DNA of 64,000 nt from a virus, in the IMG/VR virus record IMGVR_UViG_3300044981_000152, positions 1 through 64,000 of that record, one strand, 5' to 3'. The position numbers and the translations under genes were made by a program. The notes below the pieces were generated by a model. It was not told where the DNA came from. It did not search any database and was given only the letters and a program-made list of their open reading frames with translations. The stretch's first letter is position 1; each line of letters begins with the position of its first letter. Shown here piece after piece: positions 32,232 through 39,144 of this stretch.

Positions 32232-32321
32232 TCACCTCCTAAGCGACTCGGCCTGGTAACTGATGTAAAGGTCACGGGGATCAGTTACGTACTCCGCTAT
32301 CCGGTCGCCAGCCGCGGTCAT
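32232..32321 (-). CDS. Short frame coupled to xis, probably truncated
   Basis: This 29-aa frame has its ATG overlapping the excisionase stop (ATGA). It reads M-T-A-A-G-D-R-I-A-E-Y-V-T-D-P-R-D-L-Y-I and so on, good protein-like sequence, and ends at TGA 32232 inside an AGGAGGTGA. That AGGAGG would serve a following gene, yet only the IscB leader follows. It may be a complete small protein, or the IscB unit may have replaced the original downstream gene. Confidence 0.5.
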   Translation of the reverse strand: MTAAGDRIAEYVTDPRDLYISYQAESLRR

Positions 32322-32554
32322 GCGACCTCCCCTGCGCTCGGGCCGAACTGCTCGGCCTTCAGCCGGTCGACGTACGCCTCGCACTCGCTCATCGGTATGC
32401 GGCGCTCCTGCGGGCCCAGCTCCAGCTTGCGGACCTCGCCGGCGCGCAGGAGCTTGTACAGCTTCGACAAGGACACGCCGATCTTCTTCGCCGCCTCCTT
32501 GTAGGTGAGCATCAGCGGCTCGCCCACGTCGCGTTCGGGGTACTTGTTGCCCAC
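32318..32554 (-). CDS. xis: Excisionase-like helix-turn-helix protein
   Basis: This 78-aa protein has an N-terminal winged-helix/MerR-like HTH: L-T-Y-K-E-A-A-K-K-I-G-V-S-L-S-K-L-Y-K-L at residues 16-35, then R-R-I-P-M-S-E-C-E-A-Y. Proteins of this form (AlpA/Xis-like) bind att DNA and favour excision. It diverges from the integrase gene with 114 bp between them, which carries a perfect palindrome. The pairing with int supports the role. Confidence 0.75.
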   Translation of the reverse strand: MGNKYPERDVGEPLMLTYKEAAKKIGVSLSKLYKLLRAGEVRKLELGPQERRIPMSECEAYVDRLKAEQFGPSAGEVA

Positions 32555-32601
32555 GCCGCCCGGCTCCTTCGGCTCCAGTCCGTCTCCGGATCATCTCCAT
32601 C

Positions 32602-32622
32602 GTGAAGGTAGCACACCTTCAC
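32602..32622. promoter_or_regulatory. Palindromic operator between xis and int
   Basis: GTGAAGGT (32602-32609) and ACCTTCAC (32615-32622) form a perfect 8-bp inverted repeat with a 5-bp spacer, in the divergent xis/int intergenic region. The half-site matches sites at 60404-60410, 60461-60468 and 60543-60550 between the two regulator genes at 60 kb, so it is a good candidate binding site for the same repressor. Confidence 0.7.
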
Positions 32623-32668
32623 GCGCCTGTCACCGCCAGCCGCTGCCAGCGGCTGTACCATTTCGGGC

Positions 32669-34054
32669 ATGAGCGATGCACCCAGGACGCGGAGAGCCAA
32701 TCTGGAGTCGTGGACCAGCAGCGAGCCGAACGCCCGCGGCTACTACGAGGCCAAGGTCTGGATGGGCTTCAAGGCCAGCGGCCAGCCCGACCGGCGCCAC
32801 ATCCAGCGCAAGACCCTCGCCGCGGTACGCAAGCGGGTCCGCGAGCTGGAGCGGATGCGGGACAGGGGCGCGGTCGGCCAGTCCGGCAAGGTGCCCACCG
32901 TCGAGGAGATGCTGACCCGGCACCTGACCGTCGTACTCGTCCAGCGCGGCCGGGCCCCCCGCACGATCGCGGACTACTGGTCTAAGTGCCGCAACGACAT
33001 CTTCCCGCGGTGGGGCGGCCAGCGGGTCGACCGGCTGCGCCCGGAGCACATCGAGGACGGCCTGGCCGCGATGCTCGACGAGGGCCACGCGCCGTCTCAT
33101 GTCCGCAAGGTGCTGGCCATCCTGTCATCGGCGTACGAGGTGCAGGCGAAGCGGGCCGCGGCCTACGGGATGGCCGGCGGGACGACGCTCACGAACCCGT
33201 GCCGGTTCGTGGAGCCGCCCGAGCTCGGCGAGGCGAACCGCAAGTCACTCACCCGCAAGCAGGCCCGCGCCGTCCTGGCCGCCGCGCGGGGGCGCGGCCA
33301 GTTCGCCCGGTGGGCGGCCGGCCTCAGCCTCGGGCTGCGGCAAGGTGAGGTGCTCGGGCTGCGGTGGCGGTTCATGGACATCGACGTTCCCGGGGGCGAG
33401 CAGGGCGAGGCGCGCGTCTGGGCGCAGCTCCAGCGGCTCACCTGGGAGCACGGCTGCGATGACGCGCACGCCTGCGGGCGCAAGTACCACAAGACCCGGC
33501 CGTGCCCGGCGAAGTGCTCACGGCACGCCCGCGCCTGCCCGCCGCCGTGCCCGGACGGCTGCGCGGACCACGCGCGGCACTGCCCGAGGCGCAAGCTCCC
33601 CCGCGGTTCGGTGCGGCTGAACGGCGCGCTGGTGCTGCGGGAGACGGTCAAGGAGAAGAAGCGCAAGACCGTCCCCGTCTACCCGGAGGTGTGCGAGGTG
33701 CTGCGCGAGCACCGCTCGGCCCAGTACGAGGCGCGGATGCTCGCCGGGTCCGAATGGACGGACTACGATCTCGTCTTCTGCCAGTGGAACGGCTCGCCGG
33801 TCGACCCGCGGCGGGACTGGCAGGAGTGGGCCCGCATCCTCGAGGCCGCGGGCATCCCGCACGCCGGGGTCCACGCCGGGCGCCACACCGCCGCGACGAT
33901 CGCCATCGGCGAGGGGGCCGCGCTTGACGCGGTGCAGGATCTGCTCGGCCACGCCGACGCGAGGACTACGGCGGGTTACGTCCACACTGCCTCGCCGGCC
34001 GCCAGGAGCGCCGCGAGGGCGGTCGGCCGGGCCCTGTTCGAGGGCGACGACTGA
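32669..34054 (+). CDS. int: Tyrosine site-specific integrase
   Basis: This 461-aa protein begins with an arm-binding domain (residues about 20-60), then a core-binding domain (75-180) and a catalytic domain. Catalytic residues: Arg in G-L-R-Q-G-E-V-L-G (about 226), H-A-G-R-H (about 402-406), L-L-G-H (about 425) and nucleophile Tyr in G-Y-V-H-T (about 437). Residues about 261-311 are an inserted Cys/His-rich segment with nine Cys (C-x8-C, C-P-A-K-C, C-P-P-P-C, C-A-D-H) that must bind zinc. It recombines attP, found 77 bp downstream as a tRNA-Thr fragment, with the host tRNA gene. Confidence 0.92.
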   Translation: MSDAPRTRRANLESWTSSEPNARGYYEAKVWMGFKASGQPDRRHIQRKTLAAVRKRVRELERMRDRGAVGQSGKVPTVEEMLTRHLTVVLVQRGRAPRTIADYWSKCRNDIFPRWGGQRVDRLRPEHIEDGLAAMLDEGHAPSHVRKVLAILSSAYEVQAKRAAAYGMAGGTTLTNPCRFVEPPELGEANRKSLTRKQARAVLAAARGRGQFARWAAGLSLGLRQGEVLGLRWRFMDIDVPGGEQGEARVWAQLQRLTWEHGCDDAHACGRKYHKTRPCPAKCSRHARACPPPCPDGCADHARHCPRRKLPRGSVRLNGALVLRETVKEKKRKTVPVYPEVCEVLREHRSAQYEARMLAGSEWTDYDLVFCQWNGSPVDPRRDWQEWARILEAAGIPHAGVHAGRHTAATIAIGEGAALDAVQDLLGHADARTTAGYVHTASPAARSAARAVGRALFEGDD

Positions 34055-34363
34055 GGCCGCGTGAGCCGCTATTGTGCCCACAAATGGTCCCATTGACGCT
34101 CGCAGGAAGTGGCCGGAAGCCTCTGACCTGGGAGCCGCCTATCGGAATCGAACCGATGACCTACGCATTACGAGTTCTTGGAATACCTCTCCATGCTACT
34201 TTCTGCCGCTGCCGACAACTGCATAACCCCTGGTCAGTACAGCCGTTGATAGCGGCTGAGTGCTGCTGGAATTGTCCCCGGAACTGTGCCCACACTGAAT
34301 GCGTTGCTCGCGGCCTATCGAACACCGGGATTGGTGACATTCCGTAGCGGGCACCATGGAGCC
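34055..34363. other. Non-coding att region
   Basis: This stretch holds the tRNA-Thr-derived core and no convincing gene. Integrase arm sites would be expected here, but I see no clear repeat family. Confidence 0.5.
34131..34174 (-). other. attP: Attachment core (attP) identical in form to the 3' part of tRNA-Thr(CGT)
   Basis: Read leftward, the segment starts at a CTCGTAA anticodon loop, continues through the variable loop, a perfect T-arm (ATCGG-TTCGATT-CCGAT) and the acceptor 3' strand AGGCGGC-TCC. The bases 5' of it (AGAA before the loop) cannot pair with TGCG, so the 5' half of the tRNA is absent. Phages use such tRNA 3' ends as crossover cores and restore the host gene on integration. 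Its location next to int, with phage genes on both sides, indicates attP. Confidence 0.8.
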
Positions 34364-34546
34364 ATGCGCGCCTGGATCGAGCTCCCCCCGGACTCGGGAT
34401 GGGGTGCGGTACGCCTGACGAGGTCGGTTCTGGAGGATCTCGGGTACTGGACTGAGGAGGTCCGGGGTACCGGGAACGTGATGCTCCGGTTGTCGGGGTC
34501 CAGGCTCAGTGCGGAGGTGCTGTGGGAGATGCCGGGACAGGGGTGA
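34364..34546 (+). CDS. Small hypothetical protein next to attP
   Basis: This 60-aa protein starts at ATG 34364; a longer start at 34286 is possible. It has W-I-E-L-P-P-D-S-G-W-G-A-V-R-L-T-R and a short helix, like a small DNA-modulating or regulator domain, but no family is recognised. No strong ribosome site is visible. Confidence 0.4.
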   Translation: MRAWIELPPDSGWGAVRLTRSVLEDLGYWTEEVRGTGNVMLRLSGSRLSAEVLWEMPGQG

Positions 34547-34681
34547 ACCTCCAACGGATAGCTCGGTTTCGTTGAAGCGAAGGGCTGGCGCTCCAACGTG
34601 CGTTGGAAGTTCGCAGCGAGGAGAAGGAGCCTCAGAATTCTCCGGGCGCGACCTGGCTGTCACACGCTCGCGTATACAGGT

Positions 34682-34915
34682 ATGGACGAACCTGAATATC
34701 CCAGCGAACCGCTCACGCCCGAGTTCCGGGCGCGCCTCATCGCCGCTGCCGAGCGCCAGCTCCGCGTCCGGCGCGAGATCCTGCTTCTCGCCGGGCATGC
34801 TTCGGGGCACCTGCCCGGAGGTCGGCGCTGGTGTCGCATCTGCCGTAAGAAGTGGCCGTGCGAGCCGGTATTCGATGCGGCCCGGCCGGCGCTGGATGCG
34901 TTCGCTGACATCTGA
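34682..34915 (+). CDS. Small zinc-finger-like protein
   Basis: This 77-aa protein starts at ATG 34682. An acidic N-terminus (D-E-P-E-Y-P-S-E-P-L) precedes a helix (R-A-R-L-I-A-A-A-E-R-Q-L-R-V-R-R-E) and a C-R-I-C-R-K-K-W-P-C-E-P segment. That closing motif is common in short actinobacterial proteins. The gene could belong to phage or host-derived DNA beside attP. Confidence 0.5.
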   Translation: MDEPEYPSEPLTPEFRARLIAAAERQLRVRREILLLAGHASGHLPGGRRWCRICRKKWPCEPVFDAARPALDAFADI

Positions 34916-35865
34916 GGGTGCCGGGACAGGGCTAGAACAGCAGCGAGGGAGAAGCGCGGCCAGTCTCCTGGCCTGCACCGTTGCCGCGTTTCCGCAGGTG
35001 GCGTCTTGAGCGTGGCCAGGATGCTTGCCGTAGATCGGCGGCGGCGAGACAGGGCCGTCCGGGAGGGCCTACGAGCCTAGGAACCCCAGCCCTCCCGGAA
35101 CCACCCGTACGGGAAGAACTCGTGCGCGCCACTGCGAGATATTCAGCGCCGCTCGCAGCCCGGCTCTGGAAAGCAGGCCTTTGCTAAGGGCCTCCAGGCT
35201 GTCAACCGCTGGCCATTCTAGCACTGTGGTTAGATCGGGCAGCGAAGAGAAGGACGGCATACACGGGCTGTGCCGCGCTTGGCCCTGAGCGTTCGTTTGC
35301 CTGCGAGGGTGTCAGCCCAGGACGCTGGCCGGTATGCCAGCGGCCGGTCTCAGCCTAGCGCGGAGCCCGGCCGGGGGTGGCGTCCCGCGTCCAAGTACCC
35401 CGGAGGGGTACAACTGCATCCTGGCAATCGGAGGCAGGAAATATTATAACCGCGATCTGGCCAGGCCGTCCGGCCTGCGATGATTCCGCGTTTCCGCAGG
35501 TCGCGTTTCGGCTGTGGCCCTGCATGCGCGGAGCCCGGCCCCTCGCGTCTTCCTGGCGGTGTCGCGCGGGCCGGGCTCCGTCAAGCAGGGCCAGTCTCGC
35601 CGCGGTCTGCTGACTGGCTGCCGGTAATCGAAGTTACAGACCGCTTCTCTATCCGGCGGCGGTACGCACGCGGTCTCAGCCTAGCGCGGGAGCCCGGCCG
35701 TGCCCCGTATCAACGGTCCGGGGCGCGGACGGGCTCCGTTAAAGCCGGCCCTGTGTCCGGCACTGCTCCGGTGCGGCGGTCATATCCCGAGCACTTCGAG
35801 GGTGATCAGTCCCGGTTACTCAAGACGGGTAGGCCGCGCCGCCCGGCTCAACCTGCCTCACCAGC
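34916..35865. repeat. 950-bp hairpin-rich gene-free region with a three-copy repeat
   Basis: No convincing gene is present. Strong hairpins: TCCGGGAGGGC/GCCCTCCCGGA (35058-35099, 11 bp), GGAGCCCGGCCC/GGGCCGGGCTCC (35530-35579, 12 bp) and GGAGCCCG/CGGGCTCC enclosing GCCCCG/CGGGGC (35689-35737). The arm GGAGCCCGGCC occurs at 35362, 35530 and 35689 (one with an extra G), about 160-170 bp apart. GGTCTCAGCCTAGCGCGG precedes the first and third copies, and CGCGTTTCCGCAGGT occurs near 34987 and 35488. It may be a terminator cluster ending the leftward early operon or repeated small-RNA units. Confidence 0.65.
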
Positions 35866-36309
35866 CTAGCGGTGGCCGTTCCCATTGAACAGCACCCCGG
35901 CTTCCAGGCGGCGCCACACCTCGAGCGCCTCCTGACGCCGGGTCATGCCCGGCGTCGCCGCCGTTTCGCCGCCGTAGCAGCGGCAGGTGCGCTCATGATG
36001 GGCGAGCGGCCCGGCTACCTCCATGAACTGGCATTCCTTGTGGACGTGGCGGATCCCGCCCGTCCTGTCGGCCTTCATGCATGGCATCGCCTGCCCGGAG
36101 TCGCCCGCTTCCTCGCTGAACGGCTCGTCGCAGTGCAGGCAGTTCTCGCCGACAGGGAAGGGCTTGCGCATCTCGGCGATCAACTGGCCGTCCTCGTCGT
36201 AGCAGATGTACGACCACCAGGGCTCGCCGAACCACCCCCAGTTGGCGCGGCGCACTTCGATGGGAATGTTATCGTACGGAGTGCCCGGCTTCCCGGTGTC
36301 AGCACCCAT
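35866..36309 (-). CDS. Hypothetical zinc-binding protein, last gene of the early operon
   Basis: This 147-aa protein starts at ATG 36309 (GTG 36312 also fits), with GAGGGGAG upstream. Aromatic W-G-W-F-G-E-P-W-W-S-Y is followed by C-L-H-C-D-E-P (about 57), C-M-K, H-K-E-C and C-R-C-Y, a multi-Cys zinc site. It overlaps the end of the upstream gene. No family recognised. Confidence 0.7.
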   Translation of the reverse strand: MGADTGKPGTPYDNIPIEVRRANWGWFGEPWWSYICYDEDGQLIAEMRKPFPVGENCLHCDEPFSEEAGDSGQAMPCMKADRTGGIRHVHKECQFMEVAGPLAHHERTCRCYGGETAATPGMTRRQEALEVWRRLEAGVLFNGNGHR

Positions 36310-36964
36310 CACGGCTCCCCTCGGTTCGCAGTTGCGCAGTCGCTTCCTTCAGCCGTTCCAGGCCCACGCCGCGCTCGCCGTTACGGCCCACGATCCGCAT
36401 GAGCACATCCAACTCGCCCAGCTCGCGCGGCTCGAAGCGCCTGACCGGCTCGACCAGCGCAGCGGCACCGTCAGCGACGCGCCACTGTGCCGCGACCTCG
36501 CCTTCCCCTTCGTCGGTGATGACCTGGGCGTGCAGGTCCAGGTACGGGAAAGCGGCGGCGATGGCCTGCCAGTCCTCCGTGACCTCCTTGGCGGTCGGCC
36601 ATTTGCCGATGTTCCAGGTGGAGCAGCCGATCGCGCCGTCCCAGTCAAGCCAGCCGTGCGGGCCGCCGATCCAGGCCGAGACGATCCGCGAGTTGGTGAG
36701 GTGGTAAAGCGCGAGGCCGCCGATCGACTGGTACCACTCACCAGCGGCCTGCCAGGACATGTCCCAGTAGCTGTAGCCGCCGGCCTCGCGCCGGATCATC
36801 CCGATCCCGAGCACGTCGGCGACGGCCTTCTCCCACGCGCGGTCATTGGTGGAGAAGTACGGGCCGTTGGTCCGCAGCAGGATCTCATTCGCCTGCTTGC
36901 GGGTGACCGGCTCGGGCTTCTCGGGGACCACGATCAGGCGCGGCCACTTGGTCAGGTCTCGCAC
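36299..36964 (-). CDS. Conserved-type actinophage hypothetical protein
   Basis: This 221-aa protein has a basic N-terminus (R-D-L-T-K-W-P-R-L-I-V-V-P) and a T-R-K-Q-A-N-E-I-L-L-R-T segment. Aromatic-rich central sequence follows (G-G-Y-S-Y-W-D-M-S-W, G-G-P-H-G-W-L-D-W-D-G-A-I-G-C-S-T-W), then an acidic helical C-terminus. It looks like a single folded domain of moderate size. The function is unknown. Confidence 0.7.
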   Translation of the reverse strand: MRDLTKWPRLIVVPEKPEPVTRKQANEILLRTNGPYFSTNDRAWEKAVADVLGIGMIRREAGGYSYWDMSWQAAGEWYQSIGGLALYHLTNSRIVSAWIGGPHGWLDWDGAIGCSTWNIGKWPTAKEVTEDWQAIAAAFPYLDLHAQVITDEGEGEVAAQWRVADGAAALVEPVRRFEPRELGELDVLMRIVGRNGERGVGLERLKEATAQLRTEGSRDGC

Positions 36965-37001
36965 GGTTCCTCATCCTCCCGTACCTCGCGGGGCACCCCG
37001 A

Positions 37002-37262
37002 TCACGCCCCGATCCCCGCGAGGCGGTTCACGTAAAGCGTCCTGCCGTCCAGCCAGTCACCGAGCCCGGCGTACGGATGCAGCAGCCGCCCGTCGTCGTC
37101 GCGCGTCTCGAAGTTGTCAAACGGGAGCGCGCCGCAGCCGGCGGCCCACCGCGCGGCTGTCGTGACGGGCGCCAGCGTCGACCAGCCCTCACGGACCTCG
37201 ACGGTGACCTCAGTGCCGGTCACGTTCACCGCGATCTTCCGATTGGCGGTCTCAGTGCTCAC
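37002..37262 (-). CDS. Small hypothetical protein
   Basis: This 86-aa protein starts at GTG 37262, overlapping the stop of the next gene. It has a strand-rich start (K-I-A-V-N-V-T-G-T-E-V-T-V-E-V-R) and a later L-P-F-D-N-F-E-T-R-D-D-D-G-R segment. No known motif. Confidence 0.6.
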   Translation of the reverse strand: MSTETANRKIAVNVTGTEVTVEVREGWSTLAPVTTAARWAAGCGALPFDNFETRDDDGRLLHPYAGLGDWLDGRTLYVNRLAGIGA

Positions 37263-37504
37263 CGGGCACCTCCTTCCACGGGCCGTAGGTGACGGTACGG
37301 GCGGACGAGCACAGCGGAATCGGGCCAGCATCGCACCTCATGGCGCGCTCGGCGCTCGTTGTCGGGGCCGGTGCCCAGGATGGCCGCCTCCCCGCTGAGG
37401 TCGTCGTAGCGGACGCCCCACTCGATCTTCAAGGCCTCGATGCGGCCCGTGATGATGTCCTCGGCTTCGTCCAGCTCGCGGGTGAGGTCGGGCTCAGCGG
37501 CCAT
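37259..37504 (-). CDS. Small acidic hypothetical protein
   Basis: This 81-aa protein starts at ATG 37504. An N-terminal acidic helix (L-T-R-E-L-D-E-A-E-D-I-I) precedes a D-D-L-S-G-E-A-A-I-L segment and a basic tail. It overlaps both neighbours by a few bases, so it is translationally coupled. Confidence 0.6.
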   Translation of the reverse strand: MAAEPDLTRELDEAEDIITGRIEALKIEWGVRYDDLSGEAAILGTGPDNERRARHEVRCWPDSAVLVRPYRHLRPVEGGAR

Positions 37505-37673
37505 AGGTGACTCTCCCTTGCAAGTCGAGCCCGGCGTCACAGTCCGGGCATACGAACCCCACCTGCTCGCCGTCGTGCGTTTCCACTACGACCAGCTGGA
37601 AGTGGGAGCAGTTAACCTGACGGACATAGGTACGCATAGCCAGCCGGTCGGCGGTCAAGTCACGGCCCGGCAT
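37494..37673 (-). CDS. Small zinc-ribbon-like protein
   Basis: This 59-aa protein starts at ATG 37673. N-C-S-H-F-Q-L-V-V-V ... V-G-F-V-C-P-D-C-D-A-G is a typical short zinc ribbon (C-x-H ... C-x-x-C). Overlaps with both neighbours place it firmly in the operon. Confidence 0.6.
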   Translation of the reverse strand: MPGRDLTADRLAMRTYVRQVNCSHFQLVVVETHDGEQVGFVCPDCDAGLDLQGRVTYGR

Positions 37674-38001
37674 CGGTCTCCCCTGTCTCAGCCGGGGCGG
37701 CCCCGGAGGGCACCTCCAGGTTGTCACGTCCGAACGCCTTAGCGGCGACAGCGGAAGCCGCCTCGAAGTGATGGTGCCAGGCAAGGTAGCCGCTTGATCC
37801 AGGGCCGGGTTCATTTTCGTCGGCATGACGGAGGATGGCGCTCGCGATCTTGTCGGCCAGGAGGGGAACGGCTGCTTCCAGGGCTGCGCGGGCGAGTGCG
37901 TCAGGCTCAGGGCTGCCGGGCCGGGTCAGATCGTCACGGAACTGGTCGCGGATGGCGGCTGTAGCAGCAGCGAGAACGGGGGCAGGGATGGGGTCAGGCA
38001 T
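37660..38001 (-). CDS. Small helical hypothetical protein
   Basis: This 113-aa protein starts at ATG 38001. It is Ala-rich and helical from residue 5 to 65 (A-A-A-T-A-A-I-R-D-Q-F-R-D-D), with a central W-H-H-H-F-E-A-A segment and an acidic tail. The start overlaps the next gene by 8 bp. Similar D-P-x-P starts occur at 38881. Confidence 0.6.
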   Translation of the reverse strand: MPDPIPAPVLAAATAAIRDQFRDDLTRPGSPEPDALARAALEAAVPLLADKIASAILRHADENEPGPGSSGYLAWHHHFEAASAVAAKAFGRDNLEVPSGAAPAETGETDAGP

Positions 38002-38452
38002 CACGGCCCGGCTCGATCGCAGTCTGCTCACGCTCCAGATACCGCTGCCACACTGTCAGGCCGTCGTCGCCTTGCATGTAAGGCAGCATCACCTGGGCCA
38101 TGTCGGCCACGCCCGCCTCGATCAGCGCCAGCTGCGCCTCCAGCCAGTCCTTGAGAACGCGCCACGCAACGCGCTCGGCTTGCTCCAGGCTGGTGTACCG
38201 GTTAGGGACGTGACCGCGCCGGTAGCCTTCCTGCAGGGCCTTGTGGGTGCCGCGCACGTTGACCGGGAGCGCGAAGGTCCGCGGCCCGTATGGCGTGGTG
38301 ATCACGAACTGCAGGCCGCTCGGCTTGAAGTTGTCATAGGTGATCCCGATGGCCGACGCACCGTGCTGGGCCAGCCGGGCGATACATTCCGAGGCTGATT
38401 TGGTGGCCTCGATCGTGGTCGTGTAGTTGAGCGGCCCTTTGCCTACGGGCAT
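37994..38452 (-). CDS. Hypothetical actinophage protein
   Basis: This 152-aa protein contains Y-T-T-T-I-E-A-T-K-S-A-S-E-C-I-A-R-L and A-L-P-V-N-V-R-G-T-H-K-A-L. W-R-V-L-K-D-W-L-E-A-Q-L-A-L-I-E and a helical C-terminus follow. I have a weak memory of similar proteins in actinobacterial phages. It appears to be a single soluble domain. The biochemical role is unknown. Confidence 0.7.
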   Translation of the reverse strand: MPVGKGPLNYTTTIEATKSASECIARLAQHGASAIGITYDNFKPSGLQFVITTPYGPRTFALPVNVRGTHKALQEGYRRGHVPNRYTSLEQAERVAWRVLKDWLEAQLALIEAGVADMAQVMLPYMQGDDGLTVWQRYLEREQTAIEPGRDA

Positions 38453-38476
38453 GGTTCCTCCAGTTCTTCCCGCATC

Positions 38477-38881
38477 TCACTCATCCTCGGTGCCTTCTTT
38501 CAGCCCCAGCAGGGCAGAAGTGATGGCCAAGCGGATCTCGCATTCTTCGGCGGGCGCAGGGTCGCCGTGCTCGTCGCGGCAGCAGTCGCACAGTCCGTGG
38601 CGCTCGACGGTGACGCAATCCGGGCAGGCTTCGATCTCGTACCGGTCAAGCCCGATGCCTGCCCACGTGCGGTGCTCCGGGCACCTCTCAAGGTGCCTGG
38701 AATAGGCCGTCAGCGAGTGGAGTGCCAGCACTCTCTCAACCGCACAAAGGAGGAGAGGGACGTGCACGGCGCATGTGAGCTTGGGGCGGAAGAACTGGCT
38801 GTCCGCGTCAGCGTATGTCCGGATCTCGTCCAGGCGTTCCCGGATGACGGAGACGGGGGTGGTGGGGTCAGGGTCGGGCAT
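38477..38881 (-). CDS. Cys-rich hypothetical protein
   Basis: This 134-aa protein starts at ATG 38881 in an ATGA overlap. A helical first half with L-L-L-C-A-V-E-R-V is followed by C-P-E-H, C-P-D-C, and C-D-C-C-R-D-E-H, two likely zinc sites. No recognised family. Confidence 0.6.
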   Translation of the reverse strand: MPDPDPTTPVSVIRERLDEIRTYADADSQFFRPKLTCAVHVPLLLCAVERVLALHSLTAYSRHLERCPEHRTWAGIGLDRYEIEACPDCVTVERHGLCDCCRDEHGDPAPAEECEIRLAITSALLGLKEGTEDE

Positions 38882-39087
38882 CACGGCCACGCGAGGTTCT
38901 GGCCGGGCCGCTGCACGTCGTGAGCGCAGAGCCAGTCCTCGTTGCCGTCCGGGTCCGTGACCTTATAGGCGAGGTGCGGCTCGGGGCGGTTGCTGTCGGT
39001 CTCGCAGTCGCGGGCCTCCAGCACGGGCATCGTGAATCCGGGCATCAGGCGGTGCTCGATGATGTCGCCGGTCTTGAACTGGTCCAT
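38881..39087 (-). CDS. Small hypothetical protein
   Basis: This 68-aa protein has an excellent AAGGAGG site 9 nt before ATG 39087. It begins M-D-Q-F-K-T-G-D-I-I-E-H, which looks like a small barrel fold, and contains D-P-D-G-N-E-D-W-L-C-A-H. Function unknown. Confidence 0.65.
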   Translation of the reverse strand: MDQFKTGDIIEHRLMPGFTMPVLEARDCETDSNRPEPHLAYKVTDPDGNEDWLCAHDVQRPGQNLAWP

Positions 39088-39090
39088 GGG

Positions 39091-39144
39091 TTAGTCCTCC
39101 TTGGTTGGTGCCGCCGCGGGGGCGGCTAGCTCGGGTCGCGCCAT
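39091..39144 (-). CDS. Possible 17-aa coupled peptide
   Basis: The ATG at 39144 overlaps the stop of the upstream gene (TGATG). The 17 codons end just after the AAGGAGG that serves the gene at 39087. It may be a real microprotein, or only translation that keeps ribosomes on the message. Confidence 0.3.
   Translation of the reverse strand: MARPELAAPAAAPTKED

Larger units (their letters stand above)
30756..32240 (-). mobile_element. Putative IscB element (HEARO-type), non-autonomous
   Basis: The interval between the small frame ending at 32232 and the ribosome site of the helicase/methyltransferase gene holds only iscB, its structured leader and a terminal hairpin. IscB genes normally travel in IS200/IS605-like elements; no tnpA is present, so mobility would need a transposase in trans. 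The exact ends cannot be fixed without an empty-site relative. The right end is probably near the hairpin at 30810-30825, the left end within about 32165-32240. Confidence 0.5.

Noticed and set aside
30756-32240. TnpB/TnpA-type IS605 transposon
   Set aside because: HNH with RuvC split domains and PLMP motif identify IscB, not TnpB, and no tyrosine transposase TnpA gene is present.
34131-34220. A complete tRNA gene
   Set aside because: Only the 3' part folds; the bases preceding the anticodon loop do not pair, so the 5' half is missing.
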